Assembly: GCF_016654115.1 (NCBI RefSeq) | Contig: NZ_JAEQAZ010000052.1 | Span: 1-49,582, forward strand | Length of the DNA: 49,582 bases | Reading direction: 5' to 3' | From: Streptomyces sp. MBT53 | Lineage (GTDB): Bacteria > Actinomycetota > Actinomycetes > Streptomycetales > Streptomycetaceae | Shown here: positions 33,561-41,243 of the stretch, in pieces | Position numbering within the stretch: the first letter of the stretch is position 1 | How the letters are laid out: the number at the start of each line of letters is the position of its first letter | Position numbers and translations under genes: made by a program | The notes under the pieces: model-generated | Database searches by the model: none | What the model saw: the letters and a program-made list of their open reading frames with translations, nothing else | Told to the model about the DNA's origin: nothing

Positions 33561-34511
33561 ATGGCGTACGACCTGATCACCATGGGGCGGCTAGGGGTGG
33601 ACCTCTATCCGCTGCAGACGGGCGTGCCGCTGCCCCAGGTGACGACCTTCGGGAAGTTCCTCGGCGGCTCCGCGGCGAACGTCGCCGTCGCCGCCGCCCG
33701 GCTGGGCCGCGAGGTCGCCCTGGTCTCGCGCACCGGCGACGACCCCTTCGGCACCTACCTGCACGAGGCGCTGCGCGACTTCGGCGTCGACGACCGTTGG
33801 GTCACCCCGGTCGCCGACTATCCGACCCCGGTCACCTTCTGCGAGATCTTCCCGCCGGACGACTTCCCGCTGTACTTCTACCGGCAGCCCAAGGCCCCGG
33901 ACCTGGAGATCGACGCCCACGAGCTCGACCTGGACGCGATCCACCAGGCGCGGATCTTCTGGATCACCGGCACGGGCCTGAGCGAGGAGCCCAGCCGTAC
34001 GGCGACCCTCGCAGCGCTCGCGCACCGCGCCAAGTCCGGTACGACGGTCTTCGACCTCGACTGGCGGCCGATGTTCTGGAAGGACCCGAGCGCGGCCCGC
34101 CCGTTCTACGAGGAGGCCCTGCGCCACACCACCGTCGCGGTCGGCAACCTCGACGAGGTGGAGGTCGCCACCGGAGTGCGCGAGCCGCACGCCGCCGCCC
34201 GCGCGCTGCTGGACGCCGGTGTCGAACTCGCCGTCGTCAAGCAGGGCCCCAAGGGTGTCCTCGCGGTCAACCGGGACGGCGAGTCGGCCGAGGTGCCCCC
34301 GCTGCCTGTGAACGTCCTCAACGGACTCGGCGCCGGTGACGCCTTCGGCGGCTCGCTCTGCCACGGACTGCTGGCCGGCTGGGACCTGGAGAAGATCATG
34401 CGGCACGCCAACGCGGCCGGGGCGATCGTCGCCTCGCGCCTGGAGTGCTCGTCCGCGATGCCCACGGTCGCCGAGGTCGAGGGCGCGATCGCGGCCGGAG
34501 CGGTGCTGTGA
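33561..34511 (+). CDS. iolC: 5-dehydro-2-deoxygluconokinase
   Basis: A 316-residue PfkB-family kinase that phosphorylates 5-dehydro-2-deoxygluconate (DKG) in myo-inositol degradation. Landmarks are DLITMGRLGVDLYPLQTGVP, GKFLGGSAANVAVAAARLG, FPPDDFPLYFYRQPKAPDLE, and the catalytic LNGLGAGDAFGGSLCHGLL. The start is ATG 33561 with AAGGGGAAG upstream. It leads the operon and overlaps the aldolase gene by 4 nt. Identification rests on the iolC-specific N-terminus and the iolD and mmsA genes downstream. Confidence 0.92.
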   Translation: MAYDLITMGRLGVDLYPLQTGVPLPQVTTFGKFLGGSAANVAVAAARLGREVALVSRTGDDPFGTYLHEALRDFGVDDRWVTPVADYPTPVTFCEIFPPDDFPLYFYRQPKAPDLEIDAHELDLDAIHQARIFWITGTGLSEEPSRTATLAALAHRAKSGTTVFDLDWRPMFWKDPSAARPFYEEALRHTTVAVGNLDEVEVATGVREPHAAARALLDAGVELAVVKQGPKGVLAVNRDGESAEVPPLPVNVLNGLGAGDAFGGSLCHGLLAGWDLEKIMRHANAAGAIVASRLECSSAMPTVAEVEGAIAAGAVL

Positions 34512-35581
34512 GGGCCGGCCGCGTGGCGGGCGCCGAGCACGAGCGCGAGGGCGGCGACGGAAACAGGGACGGGGACGGCGTGACGCACGCGCATCTGGAC
34601 CACGAGGGCGGCGACGGCCTCACCGGTCACGAAGGCGACTCCGGCACCTCCGGTCCCGCAGGCAACTCCGGACCCTCCAGCCATGACAGTGGCACCGGCC
34701 CCCGCGTCGACATCTCCGAACTCGTCCGCGTCCGCGCCCGTCACCCCGAGGCGATAGCCGAGGCCGCCGCGCGCCGCGTCCGGCGCCCCCTCCTCGACGA
34801 CGCCGGCCGGCTGATGATCGTCGCCGCCGACCACCCCGCCCGCGGCGCGCTCGGCGTCGGCGACCGCAAGTTCGCCATGGCCAACCGCGCCGAGCTGCTC
34901 GAACGCCTCTGCCTGGCGCTGTCCCGGCCCGGCGTCGACGGTGTCCTCGCGACCGCCGACATCCTGGACGACCTGCTCCTCCTCGGCGCCCTCGACGGCA
35001 AGGTCGTCATGGGCTCGATGAACCGCGGCGGCCTCCAGGGCGCCCGCTTCGAGCTCGACGACCGCTTCACCGGCCACCGCGCCGAGGACATCGAGCGGCT
35101 CCGCTTCGACGCGGGCAAGCTGCTGCTGCGCATCGACTACGACGACCCGGGCTCCCTCACCACCCTGGAGTCCACCGCCCGCGCCATCGACGACATGGCA
35201 GCGCGCCGACTCCCGCTGTTCGTCGAGCCGTTCATCAGCCGCCGCACCGACGAGGGCAAGCTGAAGAACGATCTGAGCGCCGAGGCCGTCATCAAGTCCA
35301 TCGCCATCTCCTCGGGCCTGGGCGGCACTTCGGCCTACACCTGGCTCAAGCTCCCGGTCACCGAGAACCCGGACGACATGGCCCAGGTCATGGAGACCTC
35401 CACCCTCCCCGCCGTCCTCCTCGGCGGCGAGGTCGGCGACGACCAGGACGGCGCCTACGAGAAGTGGCGCGGCGCCCTCCAACTCCCCACCGTGCGGGGC
35501 CTGGTGGTCGGCCGTTCGCTGCTCTACCCGCCGGACGGAGATGTGGCCGCCGCCGTCGACACCGCCGTAGGGCTGCTGTGA
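34508..35581 (+). CDS. DKG-phosphate aldolase-like protein (Cgl0158 family TIM barrel)
   Basis: A 357-residue protein. The folded part starts near residue 65 (VDISELVRVRARHPEAIAEA) and shows aldolase-type strands: RLMIVAADHPARGALGVG, VDGVLATADILDDLLLLGAL, KVVMGSMNRGGLQGARFELD, LLLRIDYDDPG, LPLFVEPFI and TSAYTWLKLPV with a likely Schiff-base lysine. In actinobacterial iol operons this family takes the IolJ role, splitting DKG-6-phosphate to malonic semialdehyde and dihydroxyacetone phosphate. That role is from context. Residues about 10-62 are an unusual Gly/Asp/His-rich low-complexity head. GTG 34508 overlaps the iolC stop. Confidence 0.8.
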   Translation: MRAGRVAGAEHEREGGDGNRDGDGVTHAHLDHEGGDGLTGHEGDSGTSGPAGNSGPSSHDSGTGPRVDISELVRVRARHPEAIAEAAARRVRRPLLDDAGRLMIVAADHPARGALGVGDRKFAMANRAELLERLCLALSRPGVDGVLATADILDDLLLLGALDGKVVMGSMNRGGLQGARFELDDRFTGHRAEDIERLRFDAGKLLLRIDYDDPGSLTTLESTARAIDDMAARRLPLFVEPFISRRTDEGKLKNDLSAEAVIKSIAISSGLGGTSAYTWLKLPVTENPDDMAQVMETSTLPAVLLGGEVGDDQDGAYEKWRGALQLPTVRGLVVGRSLLYPPDGDVAAAVDTAVGLL

Positions 35582-35591
35582 GGGCCGGCTG

Positions 35592-35987
35592 ATGACGGCC
35601 GCCGGTGACGGGCAGCGGATCGTGCTTCCGATCAGCGGTGGATGTACCGTGCGAATTACGGACCAAAAGGTCCAACTTGTTGCGGACCGAAAGGTCCAAC
35701 TCGTGGACCCGACGGTCCAACTCCCGGGCGGGGAAAGCATGTTCGCCCGGACACAGAACGCCTCCGGCGCGGGAGGCCGCTTCGCCCTGGCAGGAGCGAA
35801 GTGCGAGCGACGACTCCCCGCTCGCTACGGCCCCGCGCCGGAGGTCTCCAACACGGCTGATCACCCTGCGTGTTGGAGCATGCGCACTGAGGTTCCCGGC
35901 CTCGGGCATCGAGTCGGACGGGGTCGCGGAGCCGTACCGGAGTTGCGGATCAGCTTGCACCCGGAACACACGGAGGAACACCGATGA
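35592..35987 (+). pseudogene. iolB: iolB (5-deoxy-glucuronate isomerase) remnant
   Basis: Two blocks match IolB: RIVLPISGGCTVRI near the start, and GGRFALAGAKCERRLPARYG then PAPEV about 70 residues on. In intact IolB (about 270-300 residues) the first follows some 50 N-terminal residues and the second precedes the metal-binding cupin core (NWSSYPPHKHDE). That core, the N-terminus and the C-terminus are all missing. The middle is replaced by QKVQLVADRKVQLVDPTVQL, encoded by a tandem repeat. The open frame (131 codons) ends inside the iolD start and cannot encode a working isomerase. It sits exactly in the iolB slot of the operon. Confidence 0.75.
35660..35725. repeat. Triplicated GGACC-n-GGTCCAACT repeat
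   Basis: Three adjacent units of 24, 21 and 21 bp: 35660-35683, 35684-35704 and 35705-35725. Each contains the inverted pair GGACC/GGTCC followed by AACT, so each is a tandem and a small hairpin unit at once. It lies within the iolB remnant. Confidence 0.85.
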
Positions 35988-37900
35988 CCTCAACGACGAG
36001 GCTCACGGTCGCACAGGCGCTCGTACGCTTCCTGTCCGTCCAGTACACCGAACGCGACGGCGTACGGCGGCGGTTGATCAGTGCGACCTGGGGCATCTTC
36101 GGCCACGGCAACGTGGCCGGGCTCGGCCAGGCACTCATCGAGTACGCCACCGTGCCCGGCGGGGAGACATCCCCCGCGTCACCGGTCATGCCGTACCACC
36201 AGGGCCGTAACGAACAGTCCATGGTGCACGCGGCAGTTGGCTACGCGCGCCAGTCGAACCGGCTGTCGACGCACGCCGTCACGACCTCCATCGGCCCCGG
36301 CGCCACCAACCTCGTCACCGGCGCCGCGCTCGCCACGATCAACCACCTCCCGGTCCTGCTCCTCCCCGGCGACACCTTCGCCACCCGCCCCGCGGATCCG
36401 GTGCTCCAGCAGCTCGAAGTCCCGTACGCGGGCGATGTGTCGGTCAACGACTGTCTGCGCCCGGTGTCGAGGTACTTCGACCGGATCACCCGCCCTGAGG
36501 CGCTGATCCCGGCCGCCCTGAACGCCATGCGCGTACTCAGCGACCCCGTCGAGACCGGGGCCGTAACTCTCGCTCTCCCGCAGGACGTTCAGGCCGAGGC
36601 GTACGACTGGCCGGACGAGTTCTTCGCCGAACGCACCTGGTACGTACGGCGACCGGCCGCCGACCCGGCCGAACTCGCCGAAGCGGTAAGGGCAGTTCGC
36701 GAGGCGCGGAGGCCGCTCGTCGTCGCGGGCGGCGGAGTCCACCACAGCCGCGCCGAGGCAGCCCTCGCCGAGTTCGCGTCCGCCACCGGCATCCCGGTCG
36801 CCTCCACCCAGGCCGGCAAGGGCTCCCTGAACCACGACCACCCGCAGGACGTCGGCGGCATCGGCCACACCGGCACCGCGACCGCCGACGAACTCGCCCG
36901 GATGGCCGACCTGGTGATCGGCGTCGGCACCCGCTACACCGACTTCACCACCGCCTCCCACACCCTCTTCGAACGCCCCGGCGTCCGCTTCCTCAACCTC
37001 AACATCGCCCCGTACGACGGCCACAAACTCGCCGGACAGCCGCTGATCGCCGACGCCCGCGGCGGACTGACCGCGCTGGCAAAGGAGTTGGGCCGCCACG
37101 GCCACCGGGTCGACGCGTCGTACATCGCCGAGTACCGCGAGGACAAGGAGCGTTGGGAACAGCGCGTCGACGCCTGCTACGAGGCCGACGAGCCCGACGT
37201 ACGCCCCACCCAGCCCCAAGTCCTGGGCGCACTCGACGAGATCGTCGACGCGTCGGACATCATCGTCAACGCGGCCGGCTCGCTCCCCGGAGACCTGCAC
37301 AAGCTGTGGCGGACGAGGTCGTTCGACCAGTACCACCTGGAGTACGGCTACTCCTGCATGGGCTACGAGATCCCGGCCGCGATCGGCGTGAAGCTGGCCG
37401 CGCCGGACCGGCCGGTGTGGGCGCTGGTCGGCGACGGCACGTATCTGATGATGCCGACGGAGATCGTGACCGCCGTACAGGAAGGCATCGCGATCAAGGT
37501 GCTGCTGATACAGAACCACGGGTACGCGTCCATAGGCGGCCTGTCGGAGTCGGTGGGTGCCGAGCGGTTCGGCACCGCGTACCGCCACCGCGCCGACGAC
37601 GGCACCTACACCGGCGCCCCGCTGCCCGTCGACCTCGCCGCCAACGCGGCCAGCCTCGGCATGCGCGTGCTGCGCGCGAAGACCGTCCGTGACCTGCGCA
37701 CGGCGCTCGCCGAGGCGCGGGCCGCGGACACTCCCACTTGTGTCTACGTGGAGACCGAAACCGCAGACACTGTGTCGGGCGCGCCTCCGGCGCAGGCCTG
37801 GTGGGATGTTCCTGTGGCCGAGACCGCGGCCCGATCGTCCGCGGTCAAGGCACGAGAGCTGTACGAACGGCACGTCACCACCCGACGCCGCCATCTGTGA
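35984..37900 (+). CDS. iolD: 3D-(3,5/4)-trihydroxycyclohexane-1,2-dione hydrolase
   Basis: A 638-residue thiamine diphosphate enzyme that opens the inositol-derived ring to 5-deoxy-glucuronate. The N-terminal Pyr domain has ATWGIFGHGNVAGLGQALIE and MPYHQGRNEQSMVHAAVGYA with the activating Glu. The ThDP/Mg motif of the C-terminal domain is ALVGDGTYLMMPTEIVTAVQ to KVLLIQNHGYASIGGLSESV. ATG 35984 overlaps the iolB remnant's end by 4 nt. Its product needs IolB, which is broken here, so the pathway depends on a second isomerase elsewhere or is interrupted. Confidence 0.94.
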   Translation: MTSTTRLTVAQALVRFLSVQYTERDGVRRRLISATWGIFGHGNVAGLGQALIEYATVPGGETSPASPVMPYHQGRNEQSMVHAAVGYARQSNRLSTHAVTTSIGPGATNLVTGAALATINHLPVLLLPGDTFATRPADPVLQQLEVPYAGDVSVNDCLRPVSRYFDRITRPEALIPAALNAMRVLSDPVETGAVTLALPQDVQAEAYDWPDEFFAERTWYVRRPAADPAELAEAVRAVREARRPLVVAGGGVHHSRAEAALAEFASATGIPVASTQAGKGSLNHDHPQDVGGIGHTGTATADELARMADLVIGVGTRYTDFTTASHTLFERPGVRFLNLNIAPYDGHKLAGQPLIADARGGLTALAKELGRHGHRVDASYIAEYREDKERWEQRVDACYEADEPDVRPTQPQVLGALDEIVDASDIIVNAAGSLPGDLHKLWRTRSFDQYHLEYGYSCMGYEIPAAIGVKLAAPDRPVWALVGDGTYLMMPTEIVTAVQEGIAIKVLLIQNHGYASIGGLSESVGAERFGTAYRHRADDGTYTGAPLPVDLAANAASLGMRVLRAKTVRDLRTALAEARAADTPTCVYVETETADTVSGAPPAQAWWDVPVAETAARSSAVKARELYERHVTTRRRHL

Positions 37901-37914
37901 AGGAGCAACTGGGC

Positions 37915-39417
37915 ATGACGAAGATCGTCAACCACTGGATCGGCGGCAAGACCGTCGAAGGCGCGTCGGGGAACTACGGGCCGGTCACCGACCCGGCGAC
38001 CGGCGCGGTCACCACGAAGGTCGCGTTCGCGTCGGTCGAGGAGGTCGACGCGGCCGTCGCCGCCGCCAAGGACGCCTACGCGACCTGGGGCACCTCCTCG
38101 CTCGCCAAGCGGACCACGATCCTCTTCAAGTTCCGGGCGCTGCTCGAGGCCAACCGGGACGCCATCGCCGAGCTGATCACCGCCGAGCACGGCAAGGTGC
38201 ACAGCGACGCGCTGGGCGAGGTCGCGCGCGGCCTGGAGATCGTCGACCTGGCGTGCGGGATCACCGTGCAGCTCAAGGGCGAACTCTCCACCGAGGTCGC
38301 GTCGCGCGTCGACGTGGCGTCGATCCGCCAGCCGCTGGGTGTCGTGGCCGGCATCACGCCGTTCAACTTCCCCGCCATGGTGCCGATGTGGATGTTCCCG
38401 ATCGCCATCGCGACCGGCAACACCTTCGTCCTCAAGCCCTCCGAGAAGGACCCGTCGGCGTCCCTGAAGATCGCCGAACTGCTGGCGGAAGCAGGCCTCC
38501 CGGACGGCGTCTTCAACGTCGTCCACGGCGACAAGGTGGCCGTGGACCGCCTCCTCGAGCACCCGGACGTCAAGGCGGTCTCCTTCGTCGGCTCGACCCC
38601 GATCGCCCGCTACATCCACACCACGGCCTCCGCGAACCACAAGCGCGTCCAGGCCCTGGGCGGCGCCAAGAACCACATGCTGGTCCTGCCCGACGCCGAC
38701 CTCGACGCGGCGGCCGACGCGGCCGTCTCCGCCGCCTACGGTTCGGCGGGCGAGCGCTGCATGGCCATCTCGGCCGTGGTCGCGGTCGGCTCCATCGGCG
38801 ACGAGCTGGTCGAGAAGATCCGCGAGCGCGCCGAGAAGATCAAGATCGGCCCCGGCAACGACCCGACGTCGGAGATGGGCCCGCTGATCACCGCCGTGCA
38901 CCGCGACAAGGTCGCGTCCTACGTGACGGGCGCGGCGGCGGAAGGCGCCGAAGTGGTCCTCGACGGCACCGGCTACACGGTCGAGGGCTTCGAGGACGGC
39001 CACTGGATCGGCATCTCTCTCCTCGACAAGGTGCCGACGACGGCGAAGGCGTACACGGACGAGATCTTCGGCCCGGTCCTCTGCGTCCTGCGCGTGGACA
39101 CCTACGACGAGGGCGTGGCCCTCATCAACAGCTCCCCCTTCGGCAACGGCACCGCGATCTTCACCCGCGACGGCGGCGCCGCCCGCCGCTTCCAGCTGGA
39201 GATCGAGGCCGGCATGGTCGGCGTCAACGTCCCGATCCCGGTCCCGGTGGGCTACCACTCGTTCGGTGGCTGGAAGGACTCCCTCTTCGGGGACCACCAC
39301 ATCTACGGCAACGACGGCACGCACTTCTACACCCGCGGCAAGGTCGTCACCACCCGCTGGCCCGACCCGGCCGACGCCCCGACCGGCGTCGACCTCGGGT
39401 TCCCGCGCAACCACTGA
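37915..39417 (+). CDS. mmsA: (Methyl)malonate-semialdehyde dehydrogenase, CoA-acylating
   Basis: A 500-residue aldehyde dehydrogenase-superfamily enzyme oxidising malonate semialdehyde (from inositol) or methylmalonate semialdehyde (from valine) to acetyl-CoA or propionyl-CoA. It is also called IolA. Landmarks are VNHWIGGKTVEG, GVVAGITPFNFPAMVPMWMF, VLKPSEKDPSASL, VQALGGAKNHMLVLPDAD, the catalytic Cys282 in GSAGERCMAISA, and TDEIFGPVLCVLRV. ATG 37915 has AAGGAG 9 nt upstream. It is the last gene of the iol operon, followed by a strong terminator. Confidence 0.94.
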   Translation: MTKIVNHWIGGKTVEGASGNYGPVTDPATGAVTTKVAFASVEEVDAAVAAAKDAYATWGTSSLAKRTTILFKFRALLEANRDAIAELITAEHGKVHSDALGEVARGLEIVDLACGITVQLKGELSTEVASRVDVASIRQPLGVVAGITPFNFPAMVPMWMFPIAIATGNTFVLKPSEKDPSASLKIAELLAEAGLPDGVFNVVHGDKVAVDRLLEHPDVKAVSFVGSTPIARYIHTTASANHKRVQALGGAKNHMLVLPDADLDAAADAAVSAAYGSAGERCMAISAVVAVGSIGDELVEKIRERAEKIKIGPGNDPTSEMGPLITAVHRDKVASYVTGAAAEGAEVVLDGTGYTVEGFEDGHWIGISLLDKVPTTAKAYTDEIFGPVLCVLRVDTYDEGVALINSSPFGNGTAIFTRDGGAARRFQLEIEAGMVGVNVPIPVPVGYHSFGGWKDSLFGDHHIYGNDGTHFYTRGKVVTTRWPDPADAPTGVDLGFPRNH

Positions 39418-39436
39418 GCAGCCTTCAGCAGGCCTG

Positions 39437-39473
39437 AATGGGGCCGTCCGTATCGCGGACGGCCCCATTTTTT
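39437..39473 (+). terminator. Strong Rho-independent terminator of the iol operon
   Basis: A 14-bp perfect stem (39437-39450 with 39456-39469), 5-nt loop TATCG, and a run of six T residues (39468-39473). Confidence 0.92.
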
Positions 39474-39586
39474 CGCTACGACGGCTGCGGTAACCGCAGG
39501 AACCCGAACCGGGGCCACCACTGCCCACGGACGCCGAATACGTCACTCTCGACGGTCTGGATCAACGGATTCCGTAGGTGAACACC

Positions 39587-39612
39587 CATTGACGTGATGG
39601 TTTCCGTCAATG
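39587..39612. promoter_or_regulatory. Inverted repeat upstream of the APC permease
   Basis: CATTGACG (39587-39594) and CGTCAATG (39605-39612) are perfect inverted repeats separated by 10 bp, ending 13 bp before the GTG start. This is a candidate operator, or a structured transcript start. Confidence 0.45.
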
Positions 39613-39625
39613 TTCCATCAGGCCC

Positions 39626-41029
39626 GTGACCGACACCCTCCCCACTGCCGAGGCCGCCGTTTCCGAGGCGCCGTCGGACAGCTCCCGAAGCCCCCGGCAG
39701 CTCAAGCGCTCCATCGGCATAGTCGGTGGCACGCTCCTCACGCTCTCCTGCGTGACACCGGCCTCCACGCTCTTCGTGGTCGTCCCCGACCTGTTCGGCA
39801 CGCTGGGCACCGCGACCGCCCTCACGATCGCGATCGGCTCGGTCCTCTGCATCGCCGTCGCGTTCTGCTACTCGGAGCTGGGCACCCTCATCCCCAGCGC
39901 GGGCGGCGAGTACGCGATGGTGTCGACGCTGGCGGGCCGCCTGGCGGGCTGGCTGGTCTTCGTCCTCTCGCTCCTGGTCGTGATGATCGTCCCGCCGGTG
40001 ATAGCGATGGGCACGGCGGACTACCTGACCCCGATCGTCCACCTGAACCCGTCGATGACCGGCGCGGGCGTGATGCTCCTGGCCACGCTGGCGGGCCTGT
40101 TGGACCTGCGCGCCAACGCCTGGATCACGGGCATCTTCCTGGTCCTGGAGGTCATTGCGGCGGGAGTCGTGGCCCTCCTCGGCTTCACGCACAGCCACCG
40201 GGGCCTGGGCAGCCTGACCTCGATGCAGGTCGCGGGCACCGGCGGCCACACGGACACGGTGACGGCGATGCTGGTGGTCTCCGGCCTGGCGATCGCCCTC
40301 TTCGTCACCCAGGGCTTCTCGACGGCGGTCTACCTCTCCGAGGAGCTGGAGAACCCGCGCCGCAACGTGGCCCGCACGGTCCTCGCCACCCTCGCGATCT
40401 CCACGGTGATCATCCTGGTCCCGGTGGTCGCCATCACCATGGGCGCGTCCGACCTCTCGGAGCTGGCCGGCGGCGACATCAGCAGCATGGTCACCGCCTG
40501 GTCCAACTCGGCGGTCGGCACCTTCGTCAGCCTCTGCGTAGCCCTCGCGATCATCAACGCGGGCATCGTCATGGTCATCCAGAACTCCCGCGTCCTCTTC
40601 GCCTCCGCCCGCGACAAGGCCTGGCCCACCCCGGTCAACACGGTCTTCTCCAAGCTCGGCCGCTTCGGCGCCCCTTGGGTGGCCACCCTCGCCGTAGGCA
40701 TCCCCGGAGCAGTCCTCTGCTTCGTCAACCTGGACACCCTGTACGGCGTGACGGGTGTGTCGGTGACGGGCATGTACCTGCTGGTCGCGGTAGCTGCCCT
40801 GCTCTCCCGCCGAGGCCAACACAGGCACACGCGCGCGTGGCGCATGCCGCTGTGGCCCGCAATGCCGATCCTCCTGATCGCGGTCCTGGCGTACATCCTC
40901 ACGCAACAGGAGACGAGCTATCTGCTGTGGACAGGGGGCATAGTCGCCGCGGCCACCCTCTACTGGGCGTTCTACCTGCGCCCACGCCGCGAAACCCGCT
41001 GGCTTGTGTCGATCCCTGAGGAGGACTGA
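39626..41029 (+). CDS. APC-superfamily amino acid permease
   Basis: A 467-residue permease with twelve predicted hydrophobic helices. It starts with a Ser-rich cytoplasmic head, then SIGIVGGTLLTLSCVTPAST, the unwound-helix motif of APC carriers. Others are FCYSELGTLIPSAGGEYAMV, GFSTAVYLSEELENPRRNVA and NSRVLFASARDKAWPTPVNT. It probably imports an amino acid or amine by cation symport; the substrate is unknown. GTG 39626 has only a short AGG site 4 nt upstream. It is a single gene between the iol terminator and a dispersed repeat. Confidence 0.88.
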   Translation: MTDTLPTAEAAVSEAPSDSSRSPRQLKRSIGIVGGTLLTLSCVTPASTLFVVVPDLFGTLGTATALTIAIGSVLCIAVAFCYSELGTLIPSAGGEYAMVSTLAGRLAGWLVFVLSLLVVMIVPPVIAMGTADYLTPIVHLNPSMTGAGVMLLATLAGLLDLRANAWITGIFLVLEVIAAGVVALLGFTHSHRGLGSLTSMQVAGTGGHTDTVTAMLVVSGLAIALFVTQGFSTAVYLSEELENPRRNVARTVLATLAISTVIILVPVVAITMGASDLSELAGGDISSMVTAWSNSAVGTFVSLCVALAIINAGIVMVIQNSRVLFASARDKAWPTPVNTVFSKLGRFGAPWVATLAVGIPGAVLCFVNLDTLYGVTGVSVTGMYLLVAVAALLSRRGQHRHTRAWRMPLWPAMPILLIAVLAYILTQQETSYLLWTGGIVAAATLYWAFYLRPRRETRWLVSIPEED

Positions 41030-41055
41030 GGCCCCGAAGGGGCCGAGTCCTCGTC

Positions 41056-41124
41056 AGGGGCGCGGGGCTGTATCAATTTGCGGCTCCGCCGCGTGGGCGC
41101 GCCCAGCCACAACGCACCCGCACC
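41056..41124. repeat. Streptomyces intergenic repeat, copy C (long form)
   Basis: Starts AGGGGCGCGGGGCTG, includes GCGGCTCCGCCGC, and ends CCAGCCACAACGCACCCGCA, the tail shared with copy B. It lies in the 214-bp gap between the APC permease and the hydrolase-ABC fusion gene. Confidence 0.75.
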
Positions 41125-41230
41125 CGGCACCCCACATAAGCCTCCCGAGCTACTAGCCATACACCAAGCGCGGTACACCCCTCACCCCCGGTTCACCCCA
41201 GGGTCGCCCCCAACTGTCAGAGACGCCCCG

Positions 41231-41236
41231 TACCGT
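41231..41236 (+). promoter_or_regulatory. Candidate -10 box for a leaderless transcript
   Basis: TACCGT followed by exactly 7 nt and the ATG at 41244, without a ribosome site. This is the same hexamer and spacing as at recD2 (18615). Confidence 0.45.
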
Positions 41237-41243
41237 TGACGAC

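Noticed and set aside
35611..36210. 201-codon ORF spanning the iolB remnant and the iolD start in another frame
   Set aside because: Frame is off both IolB blocks and overlaps iolD out of frame; no support.
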